Source: Nautilus pompilius
Lineage: Eukaryota > Mollusca > Cephalopoda > Nautilida > Nautilidae
Assembly (NCBI GenBank): GCA_018389105.1
Contig: JACATO010000591.1
Span: forward strand, 668,501 to 732,500
Direction of reading: 5' to 3'
DNA length: 64,000 bases
Positions 52,901-64,000 of the stretch are shown here, in pieces. The notes beneath the pieces were generated by a model. That model was not told where the DNA came from and made no database searches. It was given only the letters and a program-made list of their open reading frames with translations. Each line of letters begins with the position of its first letter. Positions within the stretch are counted from its first letter, which is position 1. The position numbers and the translations under genes are program-made.

Positions 52901-55900
52901 AAAAATTTTCTGGTTATTTACAATGCAGTTCAAAATATGCAGGTAACTGACAATAAGGTAGCTAAAGTTTCAACATGGCACTTAATATTAGAAAAATATG
53001 AGAGATTTATTTAAAAAATAGAAAACAAGTTACTTCAGCTGGTGGTGATTAATAATAATAATAATAATAAAAATTATAGTTTAAAACCAAACTGATGCGC
53101 ATTTATTTCCTCTGAAGGGCTGGTTTAAGTTATATTGGCTCTTCGTAACGACCAAATTAAAATCAATCTACTAAAGATTTTCTTTAAAAGAGACTTGCTA
53201 TGATAGACATTCTCTTCTCTAATGACAGAAAATATGAGGATTACAAGTGAAAGATATACCTGTATTAAGATAGTTAGTGTGATCTACAAACCAGATCATT
53301 CAAATGCACATTTCACTCTCTCTGTCTCTTAATGGTGACTTTGAATGAATTGTGATGCAAGTAGCAGCACTTTCAGTACTGTCTAACACTATACCCACTT
53401 TCTCTATTTTATGAAACTATCATTATAATAATTTACAGTAAATCATATATACACAGTTTATGGAATTTTAAAATGTCATACTACAATTATTTATCTAATC
53501 CAGAGAATTTAACATTAAATGAAATATTCTATCTATAAAAAAGTAAGGATCAAATGTGCCTTTACACATAGTATATAAATATAAAAATATTGGCAACTTT
53601 TGATTCTATCAGATACACCAAATCATTCAGTTTTTCTTAGACAACCTACTTAAAATATCATGCTAAAAGAGTTTCCAACAAATAACCATTAACACTGAAT
53701 GAAATAAAAAATACATACATACACACATACATGTTTTCATGCAGTAACACTATTTCTAAAACTGCTGGTCGACTGAAATCAGCTTTTTTAATGGTGAAAG
53801 ACAGAAAGGTAAAATCAAGAGTAAAAAAATTCTAGAGACATTTCCCAACCCTCACAATGAGAGCAATCAATGTACACTATCATCAAGTCTACTCGATAAA
53901 CGAACTGAAGACATGGAAATTAAATTTCAAGTATAAATGATGTTGGGAAGTGTCGTGCTTTAAGTTACTGTGTAATATGACGCTCTGCATGCTACCAGCT
54001 GTCAGACCAGGAGGAAGTAACAACTAAAAAAATTCCAGCCTGATGCTGTGGTTACTGAACTCTACTGCAGTTGAGAGTTTGCAAAGTAGAAAAAAAAAAA
54101 AAAAATTTGTCCTATTCTGATGCAAACCTGAAAATGTTTCAGGGAGACTGGCCTCCAACACCAGAAACTACAGTACAGTACATACCATCTGCTTTGTTCA
54201 CATCAACAGAAGAGAGGAGGAATTAATCTTGTGAGGCAAATAATCAAGTGACAGATGCACTCACCAAACAAAAGCAGCCAGAGTGTTTTCTAAAAGTGTA
54301 TAAAAAACGTGTGAACAGATTGTCGTGCATGACTGGTGAATGTTTTGGTGTACTCCTCTTATTTACTAAGATCCATGCTGCTGCTATGAATCCATGCTGG
54401 AACCTTTCATTTTCCGTCCTAATGGAAAAGTTGATTTACCTTAAAAAAAAACAAAGAAAGATGATAGTAATTATAATAACATGTGTTTAATATTGTCCAA
54501 TTTTTTAAAATAGAAAAAACTAACTGGTACTGTAGCCAATCAAGCTATCGCATCACTATTATACTGGTGCCAACAAGTTTCACTGTGTATCAATTTAAAA
54601 GAAGTTTTTTGAAACTTTTGTTCTTAGCACAGATGTGGTTGTTATGGATACTGAAAAAACATAAGTAATATAGTAGGGCGCAATCCTAAATTAAGATCAC
54701 ATCTTATATTCAGTTCATATTCAAAAATTGTCATTAAAGGTATGAACTTACAATTTAATCCCTCTTATTATTGACATCTTCCAAATAAAATCTATATTTA
54801 AAACATAATATTATACATTTACCCAATGTGCTATTATTCCTAAGAAAGTTTGTTTCATTTACTGAAGAAAATGTTCATGTGAAAAAGGATATCCAAGCTA
54901 CCGAAAATAAGAATTTAAAAATACAGATAACATTAAAATTAAATGTTTACATTGATCACAAAATTTTAAGTCACTTTGATAATATATAAATTGGCCCATT
55001 TATAATCAAAGGATATTATCTAGCTAATTTCAAGATCATTGTAAAGTTGCAGCACTTACATGGCATCTTGAATTTCAACCAAATGTTTAAATAGCAATTT
55101 ACTTTATAAACTGCCAATAATTACTTAAGAGCTTAAGAAAACAAGATATTTTAAATATTTTATCAGTTAATAATGTATTTCATCATTTGAAAAACTGAAA
55201 ATAGAGCATCATATGATATGTTGACATGTAGAGTGCCAAAGCCATGTGCTGAGAAGTACTTGTCAATATAAGGAAACACCAAAGACTGCATATCCACTGA
55301 AAGTAAAATTTTAAAAGATCCAAACCTTGCATGAATAAAATTTACACAAATATCTTTCTTTTTAAAATTTCAGATGAAACTGTGTTCTCAATTGGTAACT
55401 ACATCTTCAAATATAAGCTCTTCAATTCTTCAAAGTGGCGTTAATATTACGTTTTAACAACAAATGACTCCAGAGACAGACCATTCAACTAGCGTCATAA
55501 CTGAGCTAACTCCTGTAGCCTCAACTGATTAGTCTTTTTAGTAATTTCTTTCTTCAATCCAACCTCTGCTCTGATATTTTTCTCCATTTACTTCCCAAAC
55601 TTTCCTTTGATCAAGTTGCCTGAATAAGCAGATAACCGCTGAATTCTGTTGTCCCCCCATTTATTTTAAATTCTCACCTACCTGTGTCATCTTGGAACAT
55701 GTTTAAATCAGATTTTGTAGCTTAACACAGTTCTCCAGAAAATGATCACCTCTCACATGTCCAACACATATACTGAACTAATGACTTACTAAAATTCATT
55801 TTGGCAATTTTTATGCTTAGTTAGCTATTTTTTTGTCTGAAATAATTGTTTATTACTGTTGTTTTTATTTTTCAGAACAGAATAGGGAGCACATGAGATT

Positions 55901-58900
55901 CTGAGTTCACGTTCTGGCTAGCACACTGGGTGACAGTCTTTATTGGCATGTTTGTAGGCATAAGCCCATCTCCCTTCATCCCATTAAAAAGGATCAGCAA
56001 TTCAAAACTCTTTGTACTTTACTTCATAATTTAACTTCTAATAGATATTATACTGAGGACCCCAGCAAGGTGGCCAGGCAGAGTTCGAATCCCAGTCAGG
56101 ACTGGTACCTTTCTGGCATAATTTTTTCTCTCTCTTTTTTTATTCATCAGTCGTGTGGGTTTCCTTCAGGCACCCCAGCTCCCTCCCACATGTAGAAATG
56201 AGGAGTTCTAGTAAAAATTTCAAGGCTCATGTGGTGGAGATTCAGCAGTAACAACTGGTTACATCTTGACTACAGCTCAGGAAACACCAGGGTAACTTTA
56301 TTGGTCACCAAGGCTCACCCCATGCCTTTCGCTGGTATGACATGGGATAGACTGAAACAGTTTTTCTTAAGAAATGTTAGTTTATGTTCAAAATATACCA
56401 TCAGTTGCCAACATGCAGTGCTGCAGACATGATGCATAGAACTTACTTGGCGGCTGTGTGATTCGAGAAGTCAACCAGACAAATGGCTCCATCAAAGACT
56501 GTCTGTTTAGTACGGAGACTTCCCAAAAGCGAACTAATAATAATAATTTTGAAAATCAAAATTAAAACAAATAAAATTGTCCTAACAAAAATTACAAACA
56601 GATAATCTTGTTGTTGTTTTTTTTTAGTAATGCAGCATAGTTTTTTTTTTTTTTTTTCTGAAAAGACACTTTATTATTACAGAGCATCATTTACAAATGA
56701 CAAATGAAGCAGAATATCAGAACACATCAGGTGCGTTCAAATGAAACCCAGCCTGATATGACAACAGTGATCATATTTTCAGCTGGGTTTCACTCTCATG
56801 CAGAATGTACTGCATTTAACTAATTTTTTTTTTAAATTAAAACTATAGAAATTTTCTTTGTTATATGCTTGTACATTTTTTTTGCTTTGAATATCCAATA
56901 AACAAGTATATTTTGAAAATTATTAAATATATTATCAGACTTTAAATCATTAAGCTGGGTGTAAAATTGTGGAATGTTTAAAAGCAGTCCAGATAGCATT
57001 TCTAAAGTCATTTTCAAATGTATAAATCCCTGATCATCCCAAATTTAGTGAACCTAATGGCATGGAAGGGAAAAACAGAGGAGGAACTTCCAGGGGGATT
57101 TGCAAAGAGAGAGAGAGAGGGGATTCCTAATCGTGCTTTTTTAAAACTTTTATCTGTCACTCTTATATTTTTAGGATTCGTGTAGAGATATTCAGAATAA
57201 TAAATAGGAAAAAAGATTAGACAACTGATCTGGCTCATCATCAAAGAAAAGTTCTGAGGGAGCATGCATGTAAAAAAAAATAAAAATTATGACCTTCTTT
57301 AAAATATAATATTTGTTTATCCGGTTAATTCTGGTAGTTATCTCTAAACATTGTTCTGTATGTAACTGCAACGAGTTTCCAACAGTTTTAACTATATGAA
57401 TTTCAAAATGTCATTTTTTTTGCTAAGAACTACATACATACACCCACACACACTCTCTTTCTCTCTCTTAGTTTACTTACTGATACTGGTAATAGACTGG
57501 ACATTTCCCAGCACCCTCTTTCTTTTTTTAAAGGTTTGCACTATACATTTCTAATGCATACTAATTCATTCCTTAAATTTGGTTCTTTTAGTTTCAAGGT
57601 ACAAAACAAAGCTAAACTAAGGTAAGTATCCACACACACGCACATACACACACAACTTCTTAATATATTTCTTGAAAAATAAACAAATTTTAATAATTCA
57701 ACATTTCAAATTATTTGCAACGTGTTGTCGTCATACTGTGCACCCAACAACAACACTGTGGTAAAACTTGCACACTAACTGCTTACAGTGTGATGGCTCA
57801 TGTCTGCCATTTGTACTCTCTTGCCCACTCCCCTTTGAAAAAGCCACAGGCATGTGCAAGTTGATTGGCAGGACTTAACTGTTAAGGTATGAAGAGGCCT
57901 TAAAATTCTTCATTTACAGATGTGGGATAAAACCAATGCAACTGGCTAAAGAGCAGCAGCATGAATGTATGCAAATCTGAGTGGGAACTGAGAGAGAATC
58001 AAAATCACACCCTCGACATTACCAGTCCAACCCCATCAACTGCACTAAACGAGTCAGTGATTCACACCATTGTTTTATTAATGTGTTAGCCTAGTGAATT
58101 ATGTAAAACTTCTGCTTAGCAACAATAAGTAAGAACACTAATGTACAAATGTCTACTGAAACAAAAGAAAACAATGAAATTGTAGCATGATGAAACAGAA
58201 ATACTAGGCACCAAACACATGGCATAATACTCATCATGAGATAGTAGTAAGGATTCATCTAAACCCACCCTATTTTGTTCAAATTATTATATTTTGACAC
58301 CAAAAAAATACCACAAAATTATTTGTTAAATAAAACGTAAGTTAGGAAATTACAATGTAAATTATCAACATTTCTACTAGTACAGTGGTAGTCATCCTGC
58401 TCTAGCACATGATTTTATCATGTGTATCTGTTATTTTCTAACAGATCTTGATGTAAAATACATGAAAAGACTGTAGAAGTGCAAAAGATATTTGTTTTGT
58501 ACATCTTATTCTTTATTTTCATTTTTTTTCTGAAACTTTGGTAACTCTCACTTTCAAATGCAAGTCTAAAAGCATCCAAGCTGATAAGTGCATTGTCTAA
58601 AAAAGTGTTAATTTAAAACATAAATACACACATTAACAAGATATTAAATTCTATTTTTTTTGACACTTCCAAAACAATTTCTTATTTATTCAAAAACAAT
58701 AAATTCCCAAGACCTCACACCTTTTTCCCTTGATGCCCAAACTTGTGCTGTATTTTGGTCCACCTGTCGACATTCCTTGGCTTCACATTTGTTTCCAATT
58801 GCAATGATGTAAACCTGTCACGAAATTTTGAAAATTAACTGACTTCTTCAAAAACAAAGTAACACTCTTTTATACTTGGACACATTCCATTAAAAACACC

Positions 58901-61900
58901 TAGTATACGTATATATGCACAACACAGCTACTGATGACAGCCAGCTGTCTTTACAAAACGGAAAACAAGTTACACTGAATTGTGATTCTTTACAGAAGCA
59001 ATCACTGAGCAGTTGTGGAGTCAGATTGACTGGAATACTTGGGCTAATGTAGAAAGCAAGACAGAGAAAGAAATAACAGAAGAAAAACAGCAAAGTTTGA
59101 AGTTGAGAGAGACACACCTTAAGCAAATGTTAAAAAAAAATGGCATAATATAAAATAAGTAAAGCATTTTTAAAGCACAAAGCCACCCCCAACAGTTATT
59201 TCCCATTCTGATTCCTACAGTGTAGTTATGGTACATTTTAAATTACACATCACCTTCTGCAAGAATTCCTAAATTGTATCTAAGTCCTGGAAATGTGGTT
59301 TTCTGATCCTTTAGACTTTCATGCCAAAGTATTTTTTATTTGTCGTATATCTTTGACTTCTGTTTTGATTACATCATAATAGAGAAATGATTGTTGTTTG
59401 CAATATATACTCAAAGTTGTGATCTTGGATTACCAAACTTAGCATTAGATCTACATGTACTTTTCATTCTAGGGGTTATTTGTGGGCTTTCAGTGATTTT
59501 TTATCAGAATTGGTACATTGGAAATTTACCACCAAGGTAAAAGTGTTTTGAAATCCAATAAGCTTTGGGAAACTTCTGCAAATTGTTTCATGTCTGGTTT
59601 ATATTATTCTTTATATTATTATCTGTCACAGCTAGATTACCTGGATTTTCACTTTTTTCTTTCTTAACCTGCTTGCCGCAACTTTTCATTGACTTTTAAT
59701 TTAGGCCTCTGCCATATTTTCCATGTATGGAGAGAGAGAGAGAAATTGTTTTTTTTCTGTACTGTGTATTACGTGTCCACGTGTATACGTTTGTTTGTTA
59801 ATATAATTGTGAAATATTTTATTAACTTTAATTTATCTTGGTATTTGTTTGGTGTATTTCAGGGTCCAGCTATTACAGAAGTTGGCCTGATTCTTTTCTG
59901 AGAACAGGTGTAACGTTTATTTGAATAGGGCAGCATCATTTTAATAAAAAAAATCACATTGTGACAATTTATGCTACTGAATTTGTTTGCTCATCTAGAA
60001 ACTAATCCAGCATATCTAGGAAAGGTATAGTACCCAACACATGAACATACCTCCTTTTTATCTCTATATTTGTCAATATCTTTTTTTAATTTGTCCAGCT
60101 TTTTGAATGATTCCCAATCTGTTACATCATATGCTAATACAAAACCCTGAAAATAAATTAAGATAAAATATAACGAATATAAATGTCCAGTTATCTAATA
60201 GTGGCTACAGTCAGACTAGTAAAATTAATTCACAGCTAAGAAAACCCTGTTATATCACCTGTACAAAAACAAAAAAAAAAAAAGAGAGACAGACAGACAG
60301 GTACTGAACAAAATCCACCAGAATGAAAGTACATAACCTAAATGCTAATTACTTCAAAATGCTCCTGGGCAGCCAGTGGCCCCAGCGGTTAGTGGATGCC
60401 CAGACTGAGAGCCCGAGTTCCTTTGTCCAACTGAGGTTAGTTTGGTTTAACGTACCTCCCTGGCATCTTCTTCACCACCCAGTCATGAGTTTCTTCCCAC
60501 ATCTAAAAACGAACAGTAGGGCTTTCCCTGCTAAAGTAGCCAGGATCCCCCCCCCCATGCCCCAGGATAATGATGTCCAGAGTCTTCCTGTGAATGCTGA
60601 TGTATGATGGAAAAAAAAAACAAAACAAAAAAAAAAAACCCTTTTCATTCATGGAAAGATCAGGGGACCACGATTTACGTTATAAATCAGCATAAAGAAA
60701 AGGTTCAAATCAGCATAGCTACAAGTGCCACAGACAACAGATAAGTTAATACAATGTAAAAAAAATCTAAGTAGCCTACCGCAAATAATACAACCGATAG
60801 TTACACAGAGACGCCAACTTCGTGACACAGACAGTAGTGCTACTGACTTATAAGCAAAAGGCAAAGAGAGTGCAAATGCTGCAGGTGAACAAGGATCTAA
60901 AGTTGGCAGGGGGGTTGCCCTTTCACAAATAAAGTTTGACAATGAAGGAAAAAAATCAGAGCATTTTCCTGCATCATAAACTTAGAATTGACATCGTTAA
61001 CCCTTTACACACTGATTTTGATTTGCACAAAGGTCAAATCCCTGGTGAATGGTGCCTTATATTCAAATCAAATCAATATATATATATATATATATATTAA
61101 ACTTATTAGTATACTTTTTCATGCTTACTTGTCAATCAGTATATATTCTTCAATCAATTTATTCAGGTCCTTCAAACAAGTTCATCATAATCAATGATCA
61201 AAAGATTTGATCCAGAAGTGGAAAAACAAAATTCCATTTGATTCCTAGTTACAAACGTTTAATAGATACCCATAAACATCTAAGAATTCTTAGTGGATTG
61301 TCTTTTGCGTCCAACACAATATCTAAGTTTTGAATGTATTTCTGCTGTGTCGTTAATCTGAGGCTTAGAGAGACAGGTATGTGACACCTCTGACTATTTT
61401 TTCAAGATCCTTTGAAGGGTCACAGTTGCGAGCTGCTTCCTCTTTAACAGATGAATACCTCAAGTGACAAGAGACTAGTAAAGTATGCCCATTTCAAGGT
61501 TTGTTCAGAACTGGGGTTTTTTCTTCAGCTGGTATTTGAGGGGAACAAGAGAAGGATTCTCTTCACAACTTTTGCAAAGAATTCCTACAGTAGCAGGGTC
61601 AGTGATGTCACTGAAGACATCTTTGGCCCAGCTGCAGATATTTTGATATCTTAGAATTGTTCCCATGATGTTTCTTTTAGATGTGGTGCTTTTGAAAATC
61701 ATTTTTCCACCTCTGACCACAAACTTTGCACTATGCAAAAGTTTTACCAGCTTTCTTTTTATAAAACATGAATAATGCTTGCTAGGTTCTGCTTTCTATT
61801 TTTTTTTTTTTTCCTTTGGTGAAGTGGTTGCCAATTTTCTAAGGAAAATTAGACCAGAACTTCAGATTACACATCTTAATGAAACCATCCAGTTCAAGTT

Positions 61901-62199
61901 GCTGAAGGAAGCTTTCAAATTACTAACCAATAGTTTGGCACAACTTTGGCCTGACCCTAGCATTCCAGCCCAAAAGGCAGGCAGCAAGCTAGGTGCTTGA
62001 CAGGGCTAATTAGCTCTCTCTGTTTAAACACCACAACAATCCTAATAAACCTCAAAGTACTGGCCTGATCATCAGCTGGGGACATTAAGTACAAAACGAA
62101 ATACATTTACATTAGAGCAGAAAATAACCAAAAAGAAATTAAATCACTCACATCAGGAAAGGTAAGGTAATGTTTGGGAAGCTCAGGTTTGTTGCTATC
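49874..62199 (-). CDS. NKIRAS: kappaB-Ras (NKIRAS) homologue, 3' part of gene
   Basis: NKIRAS proteins are small Ras-like GTPases that bind IkappaB and slow its degradation, damping NF-kappaB signalling. Five exons on the minus strand join in frame to 128 residues plus stop. The 5' exons with the P-loop lie outside the window. The joined part matches human NKIRAS along its length: PELPKHYLTF (human VELPKHYFSF), GFVLAYDVTDWESFKKLDKL, KKDIDKYRDKKE, IAIGNKCEAKECRQVD, then WASREKVRFWEV and NRQSLMEPF. The G4 motif is NKCE instead of NKxD, consistent with the atypical nature of the family. The last exon is the least certain part. Splicing was read by eye. Confidence 0.85.
51535..51740 (-). repeat. 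SINE, minus strand, in last NKIRAS intron
   Basis: The complement shows the tRNA-like head (GGGTAGTCCAGTGGTAGACT), the core CCTCCCATATCTAAATGAAA and GTTCTAGTAGGG. Good order from head to core. Confidence 0.68.
56050..56250 (+). repeat. SINE, plus strand, B-box head retained
   Basis: Contains GAGTTCGAATCCCAGTCAGG (a near-perfect B box), then GTGTGGGTTTCCTTCAGGCA, then CTCCCTCCCACATGTAGAAA and GGAGTTCTAGTAAAAA. Confidence 0.72.
56447..56533 (-). CDS. NKIRAS: NKIRAS exon with WEV and EPF segments
   Basis: Joined to the previous exon it reads VRFWEVSVLNRQSLMEPFVW then LTSRITQPP, aligning with human VRLWEVTVTDRKTLIEPF. Acceptor TTATTAG, donor GTAAGT (strong), ends in phase 1. If the donor were skipped, reading would continue to a stop at 56388 with no family similarity. 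Confidence 0.9.
56534..58720. other. NKIRAS intron with SINE and simple repeats
   Basis: Holds a poly-T tract at 56641-56657, CA-rich repeats near 57440 and 57632, and a SINE (57880-58060). No exon seen. Confidence 0.45.
57880..58060 (-). repeat. SINE, minus strand, diverged
   Basis: The complement reads GATGGGGTTGGACTGGTAAT then GAGGGTGTGATTTTGATTCT at the tRNA-like head, followed by a diverged core ending in CCACATCTGTAAATGAAG. Confidence 0.5.
58721..58814 (-). CDS. NKIRAS: NKIRAS exon with G4 motif
   Basis: Encodes VYIIAIGNKCEAKECRQVDQ then NTAQVWASREK. The G4 motif NKxD reads NKCE. Acceptor CTGACAG, donor GTGTGA, ends in phase 1. Confidence 0.93.
58815..60050. other. NKIRAS intron with dispersed repeat copy 2
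   Basis: Contains the second copy of the dispersed repeat (59480-59870). Otherwise AT-rich and unassigned. Confidence 0.45.
59480..59870 (+). repeat. Dispersed repeat, copy 2
   Basis: Matches 20420-20790 in the same orientation, with the best block AAATTTACCACCAAGGTAAA followed by AGTGTTTTGAAATCCAA. Carries a short GA run near 59729. Confidence 0.6.
60051..60146 (-). CDS. NKIRAS: NKIRAS exon, G-domain beta 4 and helix 3
   Basis: Thirty-two codons reading GFVLAYDVTDWESFKKLDKL then KKDIDKYRDKKE, which parallels human GFVLVYSVNNLESF and LLKKEIDKFKDKKE. Acceptor TTTTCAG, donor GTATGT. Confidence 0.93.
60369..60640 (+). repeat. SINE with A-rich tail
   Basis: Has the tRNA-like head (GGCCCCAGCGGTTAGTGGAT, then GAGAGCCCGAGTTC), ACCTCCCTGGCATC, a core TTCTTCCCACATCTAAAAAC, a C-run, and an A-rich tail at 60609-60638. 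The tail indicates insertion by reverse transcription. Confidence 0.72.
61070..61098 (+). repeat. TA dinucleotide repeat
   Basis: About a dozen TA units with flanking AT-rich DNA. Confidence 0.85.
62152..62199 (-). CDS. NKIRAS: NKIRAS exon (48 bp), ELPKHY segment
   Basis: Encodes DSNKPELPKHYLTFPD, the conserved ELPKHY-F- segment after switch II. Acceptor TTTTTTAAG, donor GTGAGT, phase 0 at both ends. Confidence 0.88.
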
Positions 62200-64000
62200 C
62201 TTAAAAAAGAGAAAAATACAATATTAAGTCAAAGTAAATATTATGGAAATACTCAAATGAAAAGTACTTTCATTTTATTAGATAAGATGTAATCAGATGT
62301 ACTGCCAAAGATTTTATTACTATAATTTTTTTTAAAGAATCCATTTTCATAACAGTATTACCAATTAATGTTAACTATTTTTAAGCTAAATATTTTCTAT
62401 ATTTACATCAGATGATTTCTCCAAAGCTTACAATTCAAAAATACATCAGTTGTAATGAGGATAAAAAGAAAAAAAATAGGTAAGACTCCTTCAATTTATA
62501 CAAGTCTGCCATGCTTCAGAAACATTTAACTGCCTGATGTTTTAACCAATAACAAATGCTCCCTGATATAGGGTCTCTACCAGACTGCTAGAGTTCAAGT
62601 CCCCGTCAGGACTGGCTCCCTGACATGATCTCTTCTCACTTTTTTTTTTAATCAGCTGGTTGTGGACTTCCTCCAGACTCTCCTCTTTCTACCCACATCT
62701 AGAGATGAGAAATTCTAGTAGGGCCTTCTGCACCCTAACCCACTGCTGGTCATCTTGCACTGAAGCACAGGGGAGTGAACGAATGTGTGTGTGTGTGAAT
62801 GGTGTGACCCAAGCCATCACCACTATAAGCAATCATGCACAAGTTCTGCCATTGCGTAAACATCAGCAGCAACATCATCTTTGGACACAAAGTACAACAA
62901 ACAGGGTCTCATTTAGCCATTTTAAAGTTATGAATTTCAGTTATATACTAAAAAGTGAAAAAAATTTTTAAAATTTCAAATGTTGAAAACTTTCTAAATC
63001 TCATACACTCCTGCCTCAACCATGTGTAAATTAAACTTCCTGGACACTAAAATTTAAAGATCTTAGTTCAGAACACATCCTAAAGAATCATTTATCAGAT
63101 ACTTTCTAATCTATAAATATCCTGTTTTAACAAGAGATTCAAATCCAGCTTATTCCAAATGCGATATAAAAATCAATACAAGAATCCTTCCTTTTGTTTT
63201 GCTTTGTTTTACACCTGATGCTTTAAAATTTTTTTGTTTGAAGCTGAAATGCACTGATTCTTAGATTTAAGAATTTTCATTTATGACCAAATTCAAATCT
63301 ATTTCAGAAACTACATTATCAAGTTCTTTTGTGTCTGAATAATGTTACCTTCATGAATAATTTTATGTTTGCGTCAAATTACATTTGTCATTTAAATGAC
63401 CACTCTCACAAATTATTCAAATATAGCAAACTTTTCCCTCGTGAGCATAATAGGATTTAGAAAAACACCAGGCATCTTATATAGTTTTTAAAAAATCTAA
63501 CGCAAACACATTCAACTGAAGAGCAACACTAGGGACATTTTCCAAACGTGAAGCTAATATATTAGGAACAAACCTTTGAAGTTCATTGTATAAAGAATGT
63601 TTAAATCAAAACAATAACAAGCTACACTTCTTTTCAAGTGACCTTTTATGGGGACTATAATGAAAGCATTGCTAAAATCTAGTACATTAGTAATTCTATT
63701 CTGAAAATTCTAATAGATTTGTGCAAAATGATGGCCAATCATGGTAATGATCCAAAATCTGAGAATGTTTTTAACTTTACTGCTGTTTGGTGGAAGATTC
63801 AAATACATTTTAGATCTGAAACACACACTAAAGACATAACTGTAAAACATTTAAAAAGTGGAGAAAAAAATATGAGAAATGCATTCATTTTTAGACAAAG
63901 CAAGTATGTAAAAATCATGCAGAATCATGACTCTTGTTTTTTCTAAGTTTGATTGCATAGATATGAATAATTTCAGTAAAAGTATCAAAACACCAATTAA
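62200..64000. other. NKIRAS upstream intron, no further exon found
   Basis: Searched on the minus strand for the P-loop and switch exons of NKIRAS without success; they are presumably beyond 64000. Holds one SINE (62560-62800). Confidence 0.45.
62560..62800 (+). repeat. SINE, plus strand
   Basis: Contains GAGTTCAAGTCCCCGTCAGG (B box), CTGGCTCCCTGACATGATCT, the core CTACCCACATCTAGAGATGA and AATTCTAGTAGGG. The A-box part is partly lost. Confidence 0.72.

Larger units (their letters stand above)
49936..56446. other. Last NKIRAS intron
   Basis: AT-rich, with two SINEs (51535-51740 minus, 56050-56250 plus), an AAT run at 53050-53070 and poly-A tracts. A minus-strand frame at 51972-51721 is unassigned. 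No other exon seen. Confidence 0.45.

Noticed and set aside
53985-54030. Alternative last exon for NKIRAS after a TTTTTTTAG acceptor
   Set aside because: In phase it reads IVTSSWSDSW and stop, with no match to the family tail, while 49874-49935 gives an FP---GRK-K pattern.
56388-56446. NKIRAS coding continued past the exon at 56447 without splicing
   Set aside because: The donor GTAAGT there is strong, and the read-through residues KFYASCLQHCMLATDGIF do not resemble the family.
63719-63946. Plus-strand 75-codon open frame near the window end
   Set aside because: Lysine- and asparagine-rich composition typical of AT-rich DNA, no family similarity and no splice or poly(A) context.

Overview
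This is a nuclear genome segment from an animal. It is AT-rich and intron-rich, with GT-AG splice sites, poly(A) signals and many decayed transposons and SINEs. Three host protein-coding genes can be supported. Their products are recognisably animal but clearly diverged from the vertebrate proteins, so I infer an invertebrate bilaterian. A lophotrochozoan or mollusc would fit, but nothing in the window fixes the species.

Layout. 1-6.5 kb: repeat-rich flank with broken pogo-like and Tc1-like transposase relics on the minus strand. 6.5-9.3 kb: a GC-rich promoter/5' region and a BTB-BACK-kelch-like gene on the plus strand, whose coding part is one long exon. A small upstream exon probably supplies an earlier, in-frame start codon. 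10.3-13.1 kb: a dead hAT element with terminal inverted repeats, an imperfect 8-bp target duplication and a mutated catalytic motif. 15.65-16.86 kb: a dead mariner with both terminal repeats and TA flanks. 18.1-18.8 kb: a Tc1 relic. 19.4-49.5 kb: a complete PRMT7 gene (protein arginine methyltransferase 7) on the minus strand. Its 14 coding exons join in frame to 678 residues and keep both the SAM-binding and the double-E motifs. Its introns hold further Tc1, LINE and jerky/tigger relics, a 52-bp minisatellite, SINEs, and a decayed tandem copy of exon 13. 49.9-62.2 kb: the 3' part of a kappaB-Ras (NKIRAS) gene on the minus strand. Five exons are seen; the 5' end lies beyond the window. Its predicted stop codon is about 340 bp upstream of the PRMT7 start codon, so the two genes are packed head to tail.

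The genes are not an obvious pathway. PRMT7 makes monomethyl-arginine, NKIRAS is an atypical Ras-like regulator of NF-kappaB signalling, and the BTB-kelch protein is probably a cullin-3 adaptor. I found no CRISPR array, rRNA, genuine tRNA gene or prokaryotic feature. The most useful observations are the reconstructed exon structures, the PRMT7 ghost exon, the tight NKIRAS-PRMT7 spacing, the start codon abutting an intron in the BTB gene, and a SINE family with a conserved core.
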